Source: Phoronis australis (lineage: Eukaryota; Phoronida; Phoronidae). Taken from it: DNA of 35,843 nt. Below are positions 1 through 10,852 of the stretch, in pieces; the stretch's first letter is position 1; every line of letters starts with the position of its first letter. The notes under the pieces were generated by a model. The model was not told where the DNA came from, made no database searches, and saw nothing but the letters and a program-made list of their open reading frames with translations. The position numbers and the translations under genes are program-made. The stretch spans positions 17,052 to 52,894 of the forward strand of contig NMRA01000862.1 of NCBI GenBank assembly GCA_002633005.1, given 5' to 3'.

Positions 1-1285
1 GTACGTTAAAAACAGATTCTTTTCATTGTGTTTTAAAAAATTCAATAATTTTGGAAATATTTGTCTAAATGCACAAAGTTGTCGATGGGGTTTCAACGCA
101 CAATGGTTCTCGTACATTTCACGTTATTTCACAGTAGTGTTTTAAAACACGTTTCTTCCAACAATGTACGGTGTGCTATAGATAACGATTGGACCGGCGC
201 TTGTTGACTTTAGTGGCGCTATATACGACCATGCCGTAGGCTATACCCACGAACCCCTACTCTGTGTATCATTGGTCTAGAATTCACCTTATTCGTACGG
301 AGGATCTGTAAGAGGCCGCGTTTTCGGCGCACGGTCAGATTTCCCCCTACGTGTATAAAGTAGGCCTATAACTGCGGGTCAGTTGATCAATATTGCTTTT
401 GTTGTTGCTGTTGATAAGATCCATGGCCTAGTTTCTTTGTTGCAACTGTTGGTATTCATGATGACTTGCCTATTAAGCACTTTTATTGATCCAGATTTGT
501 TACTACACGGAGTGAAGGACAACGGCTTAAGATCCGATCGTCTTTATAATTTAATAATTATTTGACCAGTTCCCTCAAACTCTACACGCACACCTCCCTA
601 TCTATTGTAGTGTCGCGATTTAAAGAAAAAGAAAATATCAAAACTGAAAATAAAAATTGTGAGATTTGCCTATTGCACTATATAGTCCGTGGTACAAGAG
701 TAGACTTTTTTTTTAATTTACACCACGTCTGTTTTTCTTCTCGCCATTGATCTGTGTTAAATTTTTACAAGGCAGAAACATTACTGGAGATGAAACTAAT
801 AAGTAAACTGTGACGGGGATGCCGTTTATGCAAAACACTTTCAAAATCATCTATCTGGAAAACAAACTACTGCACTTTGTCCAAAGTACCATATATGCCA
901 TGTGCCAAAGAAGTGAGTTGTAATAATTATTTTATTAACCACTACATATTGTACATGTACGCCTCTCACACACAACTCAGCCACACGCCGTTATAACTAC
1001 TACTGACTCAGTCTGTTAACTGAAAGTTCAATTATGAAATAGCGATCAGGCCCGGAGATCAGGAAAGGTACAACGTCGATGATACTGGCTATACGTCAGA
1101 TTAAAAGTAACGAATTAGTAACTTTACATATCCCACACGTTCGTCTATAACCCCGACCGAATTAAATCTGATAATGAACTGTTGTACAATGTGCCATAGA
1201 ACATTTAATCGCCTCATTATACGCTTACTTACAGTAACCCCCCAGTATTTCCAGCTTTCGGAGCGAAATAAAAACAAAGCCAAGG
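1..1285. other. Non-coding flank, no gene recognised
   Basis: The stretch is AT-rich. Only short ORFs of about 60 codons occur, without recognisable domains, convincing splice borders or good start contexts. I see no RNA gene or transposon ORF here. It may be upstream sequence or an intron of the TSP1 gene, whose first exons I could not find. Confidence 0.5.
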
Positions 1286-1292
1286 CATAGCA

Positions 1293-1412
1293 CGGACGCG
1301 ACTTAACTTCGGATTAACCGTGGTCAGATGAAGTCCGGACTGCGGCTAGCCTCGGTTCAACCACGGTTTGGAACCCGTGTCCGGACGCGGCCTAGCCGCG
1401 TTCGATAGGAAG
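1293..1412. repeat. GC-rich degenerate tandem repeat, about 45-bp unit, three copies
   Basis: Three successive units start with CGGAC(T)GCG at 1293, 1336 and 1382 and contain the shared core GC(C)TAGCC/CTTAAC followed by TTCG or GGTT. The periods are 43 and 46 bp. The block is clearly richer in G+C than its surroundings and lies about 120 bp upstream of the open frame of the Penelope-like element. The last unit holds the short palindrome GCGGCCTAGCCGC. It may be a decayed minisatellite or part of the element's 5' region. Confidence 0.5.
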
Positions 1413-1534
1413 AGACTTTCGATCAGTACTGTATACATATATGCTAAGGAGTTGAATATACATACATGTACATGTACATATATACATATACATATCATCG
1501 CTGATAAGTCAAAGTTTGAGAGTATAAAAATCGT

Positions 1535-3112
1535 AACCCCAATAATAATCTTAAGAAAGAGCTAAACTGTTTAATTAAACTAGCTAATGTTCATAAACAG
1601 TATTTCAAAATTGTTGAGGGTGATTTTTCAGAAGGATACTTGTACGGTAACCCTAAAACACACAAGCAAGGGTACCCACTAAGACCCACCATTTCTCAAG
1701 TGTTAACCCCTACCTATGAAATTGCTAAAACATTAGATAAACTTATTAAACAATACCTACCCTATAAGTACAATGTGAAATCTCGTGATGAATTTTTAGA
1801 TTTATTGAGATCTATTGACGCAACACCAAATTCCAATCCTGTATCTCTTGACGTCGAAAGTTTATTTACTAACGTCCCTGTTGTTGAAACTGTAGAAATA
1901 ATAATATCTTCTATGTACAACCATGTATCAATGGCTCCTCCCAGTATTCCTAAAGAGGTAATTCGAGATTTGTTGTTACTTTGCACTACAGAAGTACCTT
2001 TTAGGAACATCGATCGCAAACTGTATTTACAAACCAATGGTGTATCCATGGGATCACCTCTTGGACCAACTTTTGCTGATTTTTACATGTGCAACATTGA
2101 AGCTAAGGTTATTGATAGTCTTCAGGAAAAGCCGAACATGTACTGCAGGTATGTTGATGATTTCTTTATGATTGTCAACCATGATAAGCTGATGGAGATC
2201 AAACTCTCTTTAGAGCAAAATTCTGTATTAAAATTCACGCATGAATTACCAGTTAACAACAAGCTACCGTTCTTAGACGTGCTTATTGATTATGATGAAT
2301 CTGGCATTAAAACCTCAGTATACAGGAAACCTACATATGATGGGGTTTGTTTACATGAAACTAGCCAATGTCCTCTGAGATATAAACTCTCTGTTTTGAC
2401 AAGCTTTTTGAAAAGAGCATATTCCGTTTGCTCAGACTGGAAAACCTTCAACACCGAGTGTAATCGCATTAAGCAAATTATGATAAATAACGGTTACAGC
2501 AATAAGTTTGTTGATGAGAATGTGAAGCTTTTCATAAGCCAGTTGCAGAAGCCTATGTGTTTAAAACAAGCAAGTGGTTGTACCAAAAAACTATTCTATC
2601 GCAACCAATACCATTCACGTTATATTGAAGATGAACGAGTTTTAAAACGGATCATCCATAATAATGTTATGACCGTTAAGCCAGAAGACAGCTTTAACTT
2701 AATTATATATTACCAAAACCACAAAACTAAAGATCTTGTTGTTAAAAACAATATGTGCTCAAAATCTGTCCGAGTGTTAGCCAAAACTGACTTGATTTAT
2801 CAGTTCAATTGTCCCCACCACGAATGTATTTGTTCAAACACTGATTGCTCAAGGTACGTTGGTTATACAACTTGCACTTTATCTCGCCGGTTATCTATGC
2901 ACTTACAGAATGGATTAATTAAAGATCACTTCCAAACACTCCACAAACAGAAAATTTCTCGTTCAGATATTGTTGATAATACCATCGTCAGGTATTTCGA
3001 ACGTGACCTCTTTCGTCTGAAAATACTCGAAGCTTTAATAATAAAAACTGAAACACCTTACATAAATTCTCAAGATACTGGGTTCCATCGTACCTTGTCG
3101 TTATATAAATAA
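1535..3112 (+). CDS. Penelope-like element reverse transcriptase with GIY-YIG endonuclease (5'-truncated)
   Basis: The ORF is open from 1535 and ends with TAA at 3110-3112, about 525 codons. Counting from the TTG codon at 1640, residues 69-80 read SLDVESLFTNVP, residues 134-143 GVSMGSPLGP, and residues 171-176 YVDDFF, which holds the catalytic aspartates. The Penelope-type motif LPFLDVLI follows. The C-terminal part has a Cys/His cluster (CPHHECICSNTDC) directly before RYVGYTTCTLSRRL at about 405-418, the YIG half of a GIY-YIG nuclease. This RT plus GIY-YIG order is diagnostic of EN+ Penelope-like elements. The N-terminal several hundred residues usual for the family are missing and a stop lies just upstream at 1532, so the copy is 5'-truncated. 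The remaining frame has no internal stop or frameshift, which suggests recent insertion. It probably has no host function. Confidence 0.93.
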   Translation, partial: NPNNNLKKELNCLIKLANVHKQYFKIVEGDFSEGYLYGNPKTHKQGYPLRPTISQVLTPTYEIAKTLDKLIKQYLPYKYNVKSRDEFLDLLRSIDATPNSNPVSLDVESLFTNVPVVETVEIIISSMYNHVSMAPPSIPKEVIRDLLLLCTTEVPFRNIDRKLYLQTNGVSMGSPLGPTFADFYMCNIEAKVIDSLQEKPNMYCRYVDDFFMIVNHDKLMEIKLSLEQNSVLKFTHELPVNNKLPFLDVLIDYDESGIKTSVYRKPTYDGVCLHETSQCPLRYKLSVLTSFLKRAYSVCSDWKTFNTECNRIKQIMINNGYSNKFVDENVKLFISQLQKPMCLKQASGCTKKLFYRNQYHSRYIEDERVLKRIIHNNVMTVKPEDSFNLIIYYQNHKTKDLVVKNNMCSKSVRVLAKTDLIYQFNCPHHECICSNTDCSRYVGYTTCTLSRRLSMHLQNGLIKDHFQTLHKQKISRSDIVDNTIVRYFERDLFRLKILEALIIKTETPYINSQDTGFHRTLSLYK

Positions 3113-3400
3113 TGTCCATAAGTTGTATCACCTATGTATTTTAATAAATTTTACTACGTTACATAGTACAGTGTACATTTAATTTAATTTAGTTTCCATG
3201 ACATTTCCTTCTGTAATTGCGCTCTTATGTATGCAACCTTATATTCGTGTTTAATGTCATTGTTCTTGTTTCATGTATCTTACACGATAGCGTTTATGAT
3301 TTTTTAAATTTATTTGCCTTTGATGAGTGATGTATAGTCAAAGTACTGTTTTATTAAGATATGTTTTGTACAGAGTTTTATTATATATTTACTCATATAT
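1535..3400 (+). mobile_element. Penelope-like retroelement, 5'-truncated, with AT-rich 3' flank
   Basis: The element comprises the RT/GIY-YIG ORF ending at 3112 plus an AT-rich non-coding tail. No long terminal (pLTR) repeat of the ORF sequence is visible inside the window, so the 3' limit (about 3.2-3.4 kb) is only an estimate. The left border is set by the stop at 1532 and is also approximate. Confidence 0.7.
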
Positions 3401-5761
3401 ATATATGTGTTCGTGATGCCACTTACACTGGGCGATCTATTATATCAACTACCATCCGATGAAAGACACTTGTGTAGACACTACGAAAGTTTGTTGTACA
3501 AACTAATTAAAGCAAAGAACAGCTTCCTTTTCAATGCAACATATTTTTATGTATACCTATTTGTACTTGTATATATATGTATATATAATTGCCAGTTTTG
3601 TACTAAGTGTTACGTTGACTTGATCGCAAGTTGAGTGTTATTTATACAGCTCCAACTTTTTTACAATTTTGTAAATTCGGATGACCAAACTGGCAAACGA
3701 CGCTGAGTAGACATTGGTTTGCCTTTTGAACTGTTCATGCTATACGGCATTGTTAAAGTAGTTCTCAAGTGCAATACGGAAAACAACAACACATGGTCAT
3801 CTTGCACTCAACTTATCCAACTAGTATGGGACAAAAAGATTGTCCACGTGATTCTAGGCACGGAAATTATTCAACGGAGCCCCACAGTTTGTGACGTCCT
3901 ACCAATTTTCGGTATCTTTGAACGGCGTGGATTTCGTGTGCATACATGTACACGAAAAAAGCTCTAACGTTTGTAGAGAGGTATGGTAATCAAGTTTTTA
4001 AGGCACGTAGCTATGTACAATGACTGCACGACAGCTTTGATATGACATAAAAAGCAGGCTGAATTCTCCGGGTTGCTAGACCTACATTTGAAAGAATACC
4101 AAACCCTATTTCATCCTATTTACGGATACTAAAAACGATTTTTTCACCCAGTTCCCTCTAACAGAATACTGCTTTGTAACTGTCGACAACTTTCAAACGT
4201 TTGGAGGAAAATTTAAAAACGCTTTTCGAGTCTGCTATACGGGTATGCTTCTTTGAATTTCTCGCAACAGTGGGAAAAGACTACTCATCGAGGACCATAA
4301 TGTCCAGTTTGTGAGATGAGGGGTATGTGTTTTTTTGGTTGTTTCCTAAGTGTGTCTTTCAAGATTGACGCCAGTGATGCATTAGCATGTGACAGAACGC
4401 GGATTGGTTGAAATCATCAAAACATGGTTTAGTATACTTTTAAGTTCCGTGCTCAAATATGCTATGTTTCAGTAAATTGTGAATATGCAAATGAAGTACT
4501 ACTTTACAAGCAACTCCTGGTCTTCAGGTGTGCCCGAAACCATCCGAAAATCAGTTGCCATTACAATCTCGTTAGAGTCTCGTTTTGCGAAACTAGGAAA
4601 TGAGAATTCCCAAAGGCACATACACTTCAAATTGTCGTAGTGACGAAAGTACCAAAGCCTGACATGCCGTCTGTTGAACGACGATTTGTCATGCTAAAAA
4701 CGCAAACCACGCTTTCCAAAAATCGCTCAAGTTTGCACCCTTTTTCTTGGACACATAATTAGTTATGACTTCACACCAGTAACACGTTAATGGACCATTC
4801 TCTTTTTTACAAACGCCGTGTACAGTTTCAAGGAAACATCAACAACCATGACTTGGTAATTCGAGGACTCCGTGAGAATTAGGCCCCTCACATATCAAGG
4901 ATGGAAAACCTTGCGATTTGAAGTATATGAATTCCCTTACGGCAAGTGCCTTTTCCTTTTAATTTGGAGAACATTTACATATTACGTCCTACAAAATTTG
5001 CCGTTTCCCCCTCCCCCTTCTGTCATCACCCGTCATCAGTGATGCAAGTTCCCCCTCCAGCCGACAATTACGTCATCACAGCCAAACCCTGTTTTCGAAG
5101 AACCGACCGTTCGTGGGAGATTCCGTCTTAATGAATATAATAACAAACTGATGTTTCTTTATAAACATTATAATGCATTTGCCGCTGTTGTATTCAGCAG
5201 TGAAATAAAGTACACCACTCCAATTATAAGATTTTTAGTTTTCTAATGTTTTGTATATTATTGTATCAATCAAATCAATTTCTTCAGAGTTTTAATACGT
5301 GATTTATGAGCCTGAATGACCACAGCTTTTCCTCCAATATGTTACGTGAACAATCAAATACGTGTTTGTAATCTGGCAATTTATAAATAGAAATGCTTTG
5401 GCGCAACAAAGAATTCAAAGTCTGATTTTCACAATACCCAAGACGTAACACTAAAATGTTTATTGGTGTTTATTGTTGTTGACTTGTGGTTCATGTACTC
5501 AATTGTACATTTTTACGTTTTACGTAAACTGATTGTTTACCGGGGTTCGACGTAAGCAATTAAACACTCGAAAATACTTGAAAAAAGTAAAATACGTTTG
5601 GAAAATTGACTTCACCTAATACGACTACTGAGTCGCTATGAAAAATTATCTTGGACAATTACAAGTAATACTGGAGATGTGTCCGGTGCGAACGGTCCAT
5701 TATTTCGATGACGCTCATAATGTTGACGAATAAATTTTGCAATATTTTCTTGTGTCTACAG
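3401..5761. other. Intergenic or intronic sequence, no gene recognised
   Basis: Short ORFs at 3407-3634, 3719-3967 and 4946-5131 show no known domain, no Cys pattern of TSP1 or CCP type and no paired splice sites, and I treat them as chance. The region ends in the branch/pyrimidine tract and AG (5760-5761) of the first recognised TSP1 exon. Confidence 0.5.
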
Positions 5762-5938
5762 GTGGTGAAACCTTGTTTTCCCCAGACATTTATGGGGGCT
5801 GGTCACAGTGGACCAGCTGGTCGTCCTGCACGGTTAATTCTAGTAGCAGTTACAAAACCAGAAATTGCAGTGAGCCATCTCCCCACAAAGGACGCTTCTG
5901 CCTCGGGAAATTTCGTGAAGAAACGTAATGCAGTCCAG
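5762..5938 (+). CDS. TSP1-domain gene, exon with one TSP1 module (in-frame stop)
   Basis: This candidate internal exon encodes one thrombospondin type 1 repeat of an extracellular protein. It lies between an acceptor (TTTTCTTGTGTCTACAG) and a donor (CCAG|GTGAGT). It enters and leaves in phase 1, is 177 bp (59 codons) long, and has the symmetric 1-1 phase usual for shuffled extracellular modules. The frame reads GGWSQWTSWSSC, then YKTRNC, then GRFCLG, the WxxWxxW, RxC and GxxC core of TSP1. The second cysteine (CSxxCG) is absent, so the module is atypical. A TAA at 5926-5928 interrupts the frame 10 bases before the donor, just ahead of the codons for Cys-Ser-Pro. The phase matches the next exon at 8637 (G|AT gives Asp). 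The lesion may be a real nonsense change or a sequence error. Confidence 0.7.
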
Positions 5939-8636
5939 GTGAGTTTGGATTGACTTTATCCTGTCCATAGAACTGTAGAACTGAAATGCCAACTACGATC
6001 TCGCGCGGCTGAGGTAGCTCCATCCATGCGTGGGCTTTGTTTGCATTGGTTTGTTAGTGTGTTGTTTTTTGCTATTGAATACGAGGTATATAATGGAATG
6101 CTTGTTTTAGTACATAAGAGATCAATTTAGAACAGATTGTTAGCACAAAAACTTCTTCCAAACAAATTCCTCTGTAATTTTGGAATATTTTTGTGGTTTT
6201 TCACGGTTGCTGTGAGGAATTTAGACAAGTATTCATATAAAACCATTCCCTTTCATAACTTAATCGGACTTTTACTGCCGTTTGATACAATTTTACTTTG
6301 AGTAAAAATACAGGATGCAGTGACATTCTCAGAAAATGCATTAAACTAAATCCTTCAATTACGTATCCGAAATTTGTAGATAAAACCTTTCTGATAGATA
6401 AAAAGAGGAAAAAGTCGATTGTTGTATCTTTGAAATGTTCTGTGGATAGCTCCTCACATTGGTTACACAGTAGATAATTATGTTATTACAGGAGGTAGAC
6501 TTTGGAAATTAACAATACTGATTACAAAGAGACAATGTTATTTTGAACGCGTGATGCATAATTGCAAACATTCGAGAATGAAGAAAAGAGGGGACCGGGT
6601 TGGAAAGCGGGACATCTGTTAGACATCTGTTACAATCCGTTTTATGCAGTTTATAACTAAACTTAAGCGGGGAAGTATCTTTCAGCAAGTGTTTGACCGG
6701 TGTTATGGATTTCACTTTTACGACTCCGAAAGGTGTAATTAAACCAGGCAATGAAACACGATTATTGCACTGATTCACTATTCGACGACTGCTTTAGGTT
6801 TACTTTGCACTGCCGTTGGCAACCTAGGTAGTAACGGTTGATTGTATCTAGAGGGTGCTTAATCGAATTGTTGTACTCTTGATGTATGTAATGCACAGTG
6901 TTTAAAGGCAAACAGGGGTTTCAAAGATTTACCCAGATAGTTTTTAGCGTAAATTGACCTATCGCAAGCTCCGCCCCTCTGCGAAAAGTCACGCAGCACC
7001 CGACAAACAAACAAGATGTCAGAGGAAAATACATGTACACTGTCGCTAAACGACGTTCCTGGTTGTATCAATGAATGCTTTTTTTGCACTCACCGAAAAC
7101 GCCTCGACAAAAGGCAACAGCCTATGCATTTCAGCAGAGAATCGTACGTTCATGATGTGGGAATTTGTAAAGGCGACGATGAAAAAATAAGTGTTCGAGG
7201 ATAAGTATTTCGGAGCCAGCGACTAGATGAGCCCTGCACGTCTCCTACACTGACAAATGACAAGGCCACTGATGCGATATGTTCATGTAAAGCTTTAAGT
7301 CGAATTATCTGCACGATGTCATAGATTTTAGGATCTTTCGAACATAATCAGCGAAGATTCACCGACAATTTTCTTCTGCCGTCTGCTAAAGTCCTCCAAA
7401 TTAAAAGTAGGTCACAAGTGGTGAAACTTCCCAAATTAAAGTAGGTGGGGTTGATCGATGCCATTGTTTAAGTTTTTCTAATCTTCGGACGAATTATTTT
7501 GATTAAATAAACTCTAGTTCATAGCCCAAGTGCACACTCGTCTTGTGCTAGGCAAGCAGTTAGCTCCGGTAGGTCTAGGGCTGTGTCTAAGTCAAATTAA
7601 TACATGAAATGGCCATAATTACAGTACACCATTAGGCATTTACTTAGGCCTACATTGTATTTTCTGATGAACTTCGCATTTTTGTAGTTCCATTGCATAA
7701 AGGTAGCTTTCACTTAATGTTAAACGTATCATGATCACTAAGCTGTGGTATGGTTGCAAAATATGACATCTGGTGTAGTGGCAAAAATGGCTATTTACAA
7801 ATATCAAACTATTTTTCGAAGCTTCATAAATCAAAATATCGAGTTTGAACAACTTCAAAATGAGATCTCGCTAACTTTACAGGCGAAGTAGAGGTTCTCA
7901 TCAAAAAGTAATTCAATTGTTTATTTTTTCGGGACAACAACTCGAACAAGTCTTTGAGTTCAGTCCAGTGCCCCTCCCTGTGCCGATCAATTTTGGAGGA
8001 AAGTTCAGATCAACGCCAGCCTACTGGCAAAAAAAAACAAAAAAATCCTCTGCTACGAAACAAAACAATGCCCATTTGGTCGAAATAAACGAAAAATAAT
8101 AAAAATGTTCTTAAAAACAACAGTTTCCGGGGATTACCGTTAGATAGCGCTGAAGAACTAAGGTGGTCAGACGAGTGAAACTCCGATATCAAAATCAGAT
8201 CGGCCTACACTATAGCTACCAAAATGAAAAGTGCGTATCTTGGAACAAATATATTTGTGTTTGACCTTCGAGTAATCAAGCAACATTGCTAAGTTCGGCT
8301 TACAAGATGCCTAAAAAATGACGGGATATTCTTCTCGAGCTGCATGACGGCTGTCGGAATTACACACGCATATAATCACCGTTTCACCATTCTTATCACA
8401 CAGTTTCTTGAGCTATACACCAAAATACGTTTTACACGACAATTACTTGTCGTTTTTCGGGTAAATGGGCAGCTTGCAAACGCAGACCATGGTGTGTCAA
8501 GAATGCTGCGTTCTAATTGGTCAGTTACGCCGTCAATCGTAATCTTGGCGATAGGCCAATTGGCTCAATGCACGTATTGCTGTCTGTCTTAATATGGCTG
8601 AGATCAATGTGTGAAACTATACAATTTATAATTTAG
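5939..8636 (+). other. Candidate intron of the TSP1 gene (2.7 kb)
   Basis: It starts GTGAGT and ends AATTTAG with a weak pyrimidine tract. It contains one copy of a dispersed repeat at 6276-6473. It also holds a 62-codon ORF at 7016-7204 whose ATG follows a C-rich CCGCCCC stretch; that ORF has no recognisable domain and I do not call it a gene. Nothing else stands out. Confidence 0.5.
6276..6473 (+). repeat. Dispersed repeat, copy 1 of 2 in the window
   Basis: About 200 bp align in direct orientation to 17523-17725. Shared blocks include TGCCGTTTGATACAA, ATGCAGTGACATT, CCGAAATTTG.AGATA and GGATAGCTC.TCACATTGGTT. The estimated identity is about 75 percent with small indels. It has no coding content and the family is unknown. 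Confidence 0.75.
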
Positions 8637-9303
8637 ATCTCGCTATCTGGAATGTCTGGTCGCCATGCTCACGTTTGTGTCGGAGGTACCGAAAGACGGA
8701 CAAGGAACTGCACGAACCTTCTGTCAACCATTTTATCTCTAAACAATGCTTTCAACGTTTCCCAAGGAATTGCTTGCTATAATTCCTCGTCCCCCATAAA
8801 TGGCAGCTGGTCAGAATGGAAAGTTGCTGTTCAGTGCTCCACCCCTTGTGGCAATGGAGCACAACTACTCATGCGAAACTGCACGAACCCCCCGCCATCT
8901 AACGGTGGATTTGACTGCATCGAAACAAGATATTTAGTGACAACCTGTAATCTTCAGTCTTGTTATGTTAAAGGAAATTTGACGGCTTGGTCTCAGTGGT
9001 CGAATTGCTCAGGGGAGTGTTGGAATTCTTCTAGGAACAGGACACGGACATGTTCAAACCCTTCTGGAAGTCGAATACTTGAATGTACTGGAAACGCCAC
9101 TGAATCAGCCCCGTGTGTATGTCCTGTCAAACGCGGCTGGTCCAAGTGGTCCCGGTGGTCTAACTGCTCGAGCGCATGCGCATGCGGAGTTGCCTTCCGT
9201 AACAGAAGTCGGACCTGCTGTAGTCCGGTAGAGGTCTCTGAGAGAACAGACTGTCAGGGAAACTACACGAAAGCAGTGAAATGTTCTTTGTCATCGTGCG
9301 CAC
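8637..9303 (+). CDS. TSP1-domain gene, exon with four TSP1 modules (one-base frameshift in the first)
   Basis: The exon follows ATTTAG and ends before GTACGT, in and out in phase 1. Four TSP1 repeats are visible. The first, at about 8648-8795, starts NVWSPCSRLC and continues after a frame change as GGTERRTRNC. The second, at about 8796-8970, reads GSWSEWKVAVQCSTPCGNG. The third, at about 8975-9128, reads LTAWSQWSNCSGEC then NRTRTC. The fourth, at about 9130-9303, reads GWSKWSRWSNCSSACACG then RSRTC. More than ten N-x-S/T sequons suggest a heavily glycosylated extracellular protein. The exon is 667 bp, but phase 1 to phase 1 requires a multiple of three. One base too many near 8681 (an extra C after TTGTGT) explains both the length and the frame jump inside module 1. 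It is either a pseudogene or an assembly error. The protein class is clear but the orthologue is not. Confidence 0.85.
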
Positions 9304-10329
9304 GTACGTAACAGTTTCATTCTAGCATAATTTGGAATTGTTTCTAGAAGGGAAGCTTATGAGATGCACAAAACCTCAATTTGATTTACTCTGGAATAAT
9401 TGATAACAACACGTCGTCAGCAAACACGCTCAGTGCTGTAGTGGGGCGTAGGCGAACGTAGGCGCAGCCAACTACCTTTTAGCACCATAAGTCACGCTCA
9501 GTGCTCAAGGTGATACGGTGGGCTTTGGGCGCTTACTTACCTCTAATTTTACCACTACAGTACTGCGCACGCTTATTTAAATTCCCTGAATGAAGTTAAT
9601 GATGTAACTTCTTACCCATGTAGCATTGATCTGAGTTCATTAACGAGGCACTTCATGTTAGTTAGCTGACAAGGATTTTCATGTTATTTTAATTAAGTGT
9701 ATTTTAACTTCAATTTTTGCAGGTCTCTTTATTTACTACGCACCTCTGGTTTTTCATTGTTTTCTTCCTCAATTTCTTTGCATTTAAATCGTAGATGTGA
9801 AGGGATACACCAACGCTCGATACCACGAACCCAAAAAATCATTGGCATGTCATTTGACTTGAGTCGTCAATTTATAGAGTCGTGTCTCATTAAGTTTTGG
9901 TTATTGTGTGCACTGGTTTGCAAACACGGATCTGCTATTCCGGTTTCTTCTGAAGCTTTAAGTTCGTGAATGTTTATTCAACATGTGTTGCGTGTGGTGA
10001 ATGAGAGATTTCAGGTTTGAGCTGTTACCACCGGCAGCACACAACCACAAGCAAGCTCTTGGGAATTCTTGAACAGTGAAGCATCAACTTGGAGTCATGC
10101 TCGAGTCTGCCGCTACAAACTACATAGAGCCAGGATGCTTATTAGGCATGTAGCTGATGGCACCAAATATTCCTCTCAAGATTACATAAAGGCGCCGTTT
10201 TGGGACAAACGGAAAGGCTACATCTACATGTACGTTGGGCATTGACGCAATCAGAGGTGACAGTCAAGTAAAATAGAAGGGAGACTTAAGCAGCAATTTC
10301 TGAGAGTACATATGGAATCAAAAAATCTA
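9304..10329 (+). other. Candidate intron sequence of the TSP1 gene
   Basis: The sequence downstream of the four-TSP1 exon holds a short inverted repeat at 9425-9571. An acceptor-like TTCAATTTTTGCAG at 9709-9722 is followed by reading frames that could serve as an alternative terminal exon. No domain is recognisable and AATAAA is lacking nearby, so no exon is called. Confidence 0.4.
9425..9571. repeat. Short inverted-repeat element, MITE-like, 147 bp
   Basis: The ends CGCTCAGTGCTGTAGTGG (left) and CCACTACAGTACTGCGCACG (right) are inverted copies with about 15 of 19 matches. The left end motif is partly repeated at about 9495-9509. There is no coding content and no clear target duplication. 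Confidence 0.4.
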
Positions 10330-10516
10330 CACGAACCGTCGCACAATTGACTGAAATGTTACCAGTGGATTCTCATCCACCTCAAACGACACCAACCATC
10401 ATAATACACTCATTGACCTCTTCGTCTATTTTCTGTACGCCATTAAATTTTCACTTGAAACATGCAAAATTCTCAGCTTAAAAATTACCTCTTTTGGTAA
10501 CTAATCCGAGTGGGTA
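10330..10516 (-). repeat. Outer left arm of a large imperfect palindrome
   Basis: The reverse complement matches 13530-13720. The best block is CCACCTCAAACGACACCAACCA against TTGTTGTCGTTTGAGGTGG, followed by TGTAGATTTTTT and CTCTCAG in the same order. The arm is cut at about 10517 by the inserted LINE and resumes at about 11856. A related copy lies at 19870-20235. Confidence 0.75.
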
Positions 10517-10517
10517 A

Positions 10518-10852
10518 GCGACTTTCGTGGATTTTAAGGCAGCTTATGACAGTATATATAGAAGCGCATTGTATTTTAAATTAAGAAACAATCGCATAGA
10601 AGGTAAGATGTATAAGATAATAAAAGCAATGTACGCTGAAGTAAAAGCGTCCGTGAGAATGAGTAACGGAAGCTACACGGAGTTCTTTGATTGTCATAAT
10701 GGTCTAAAACAAGGCTCTCAGCTATCACCGTTTTTGTTTATTTTATTTATAAACGATCTCGAACAAGAATTAGAATCCGGGGGAGGTGAAACAATTTCCA
10801 TGGGATCAGCTGAATTATTGCATCTGCTGTTTGCTGATGATTTGGTTTTATT
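10518..10852 (+). pseudogene. LINE reverse transcriptase fragment, fingers/palm
   Basis: The frame is open from 10518 up to the N gap. Visible RT motifs in order are FVDFKAAYDSI, then GLKQGSQLSPFLFILFINDL, and LLFADDLVL with the catalytic FADD pair just before the gap. Upstream RT parts and the endonuclease are missing, as expected for incomplete reverse transcription. It continues after the gap at 11308. Confidence 0.9.

Noticed and set aside
1762-2049. Minus-strand ORF of 95 codons.
   Set aside because: Antisense shadow of the Penelope-like reverse transcriptase.
3719-3967. 82-codon ORF containing WSSC, resembling a TSP1 start.
   Set aside because: No further TSP1 residues (RxRxC, GxxC) follow and it starts at TTG. 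The match is too short.
7016-7204. 62-codon ORF with ATG after a C-rich, promoter-like stretch.
   Set aside because: No domain, no donor that would extend it, and it lies inside the candidate TSP1 intron. Kept only as a note.
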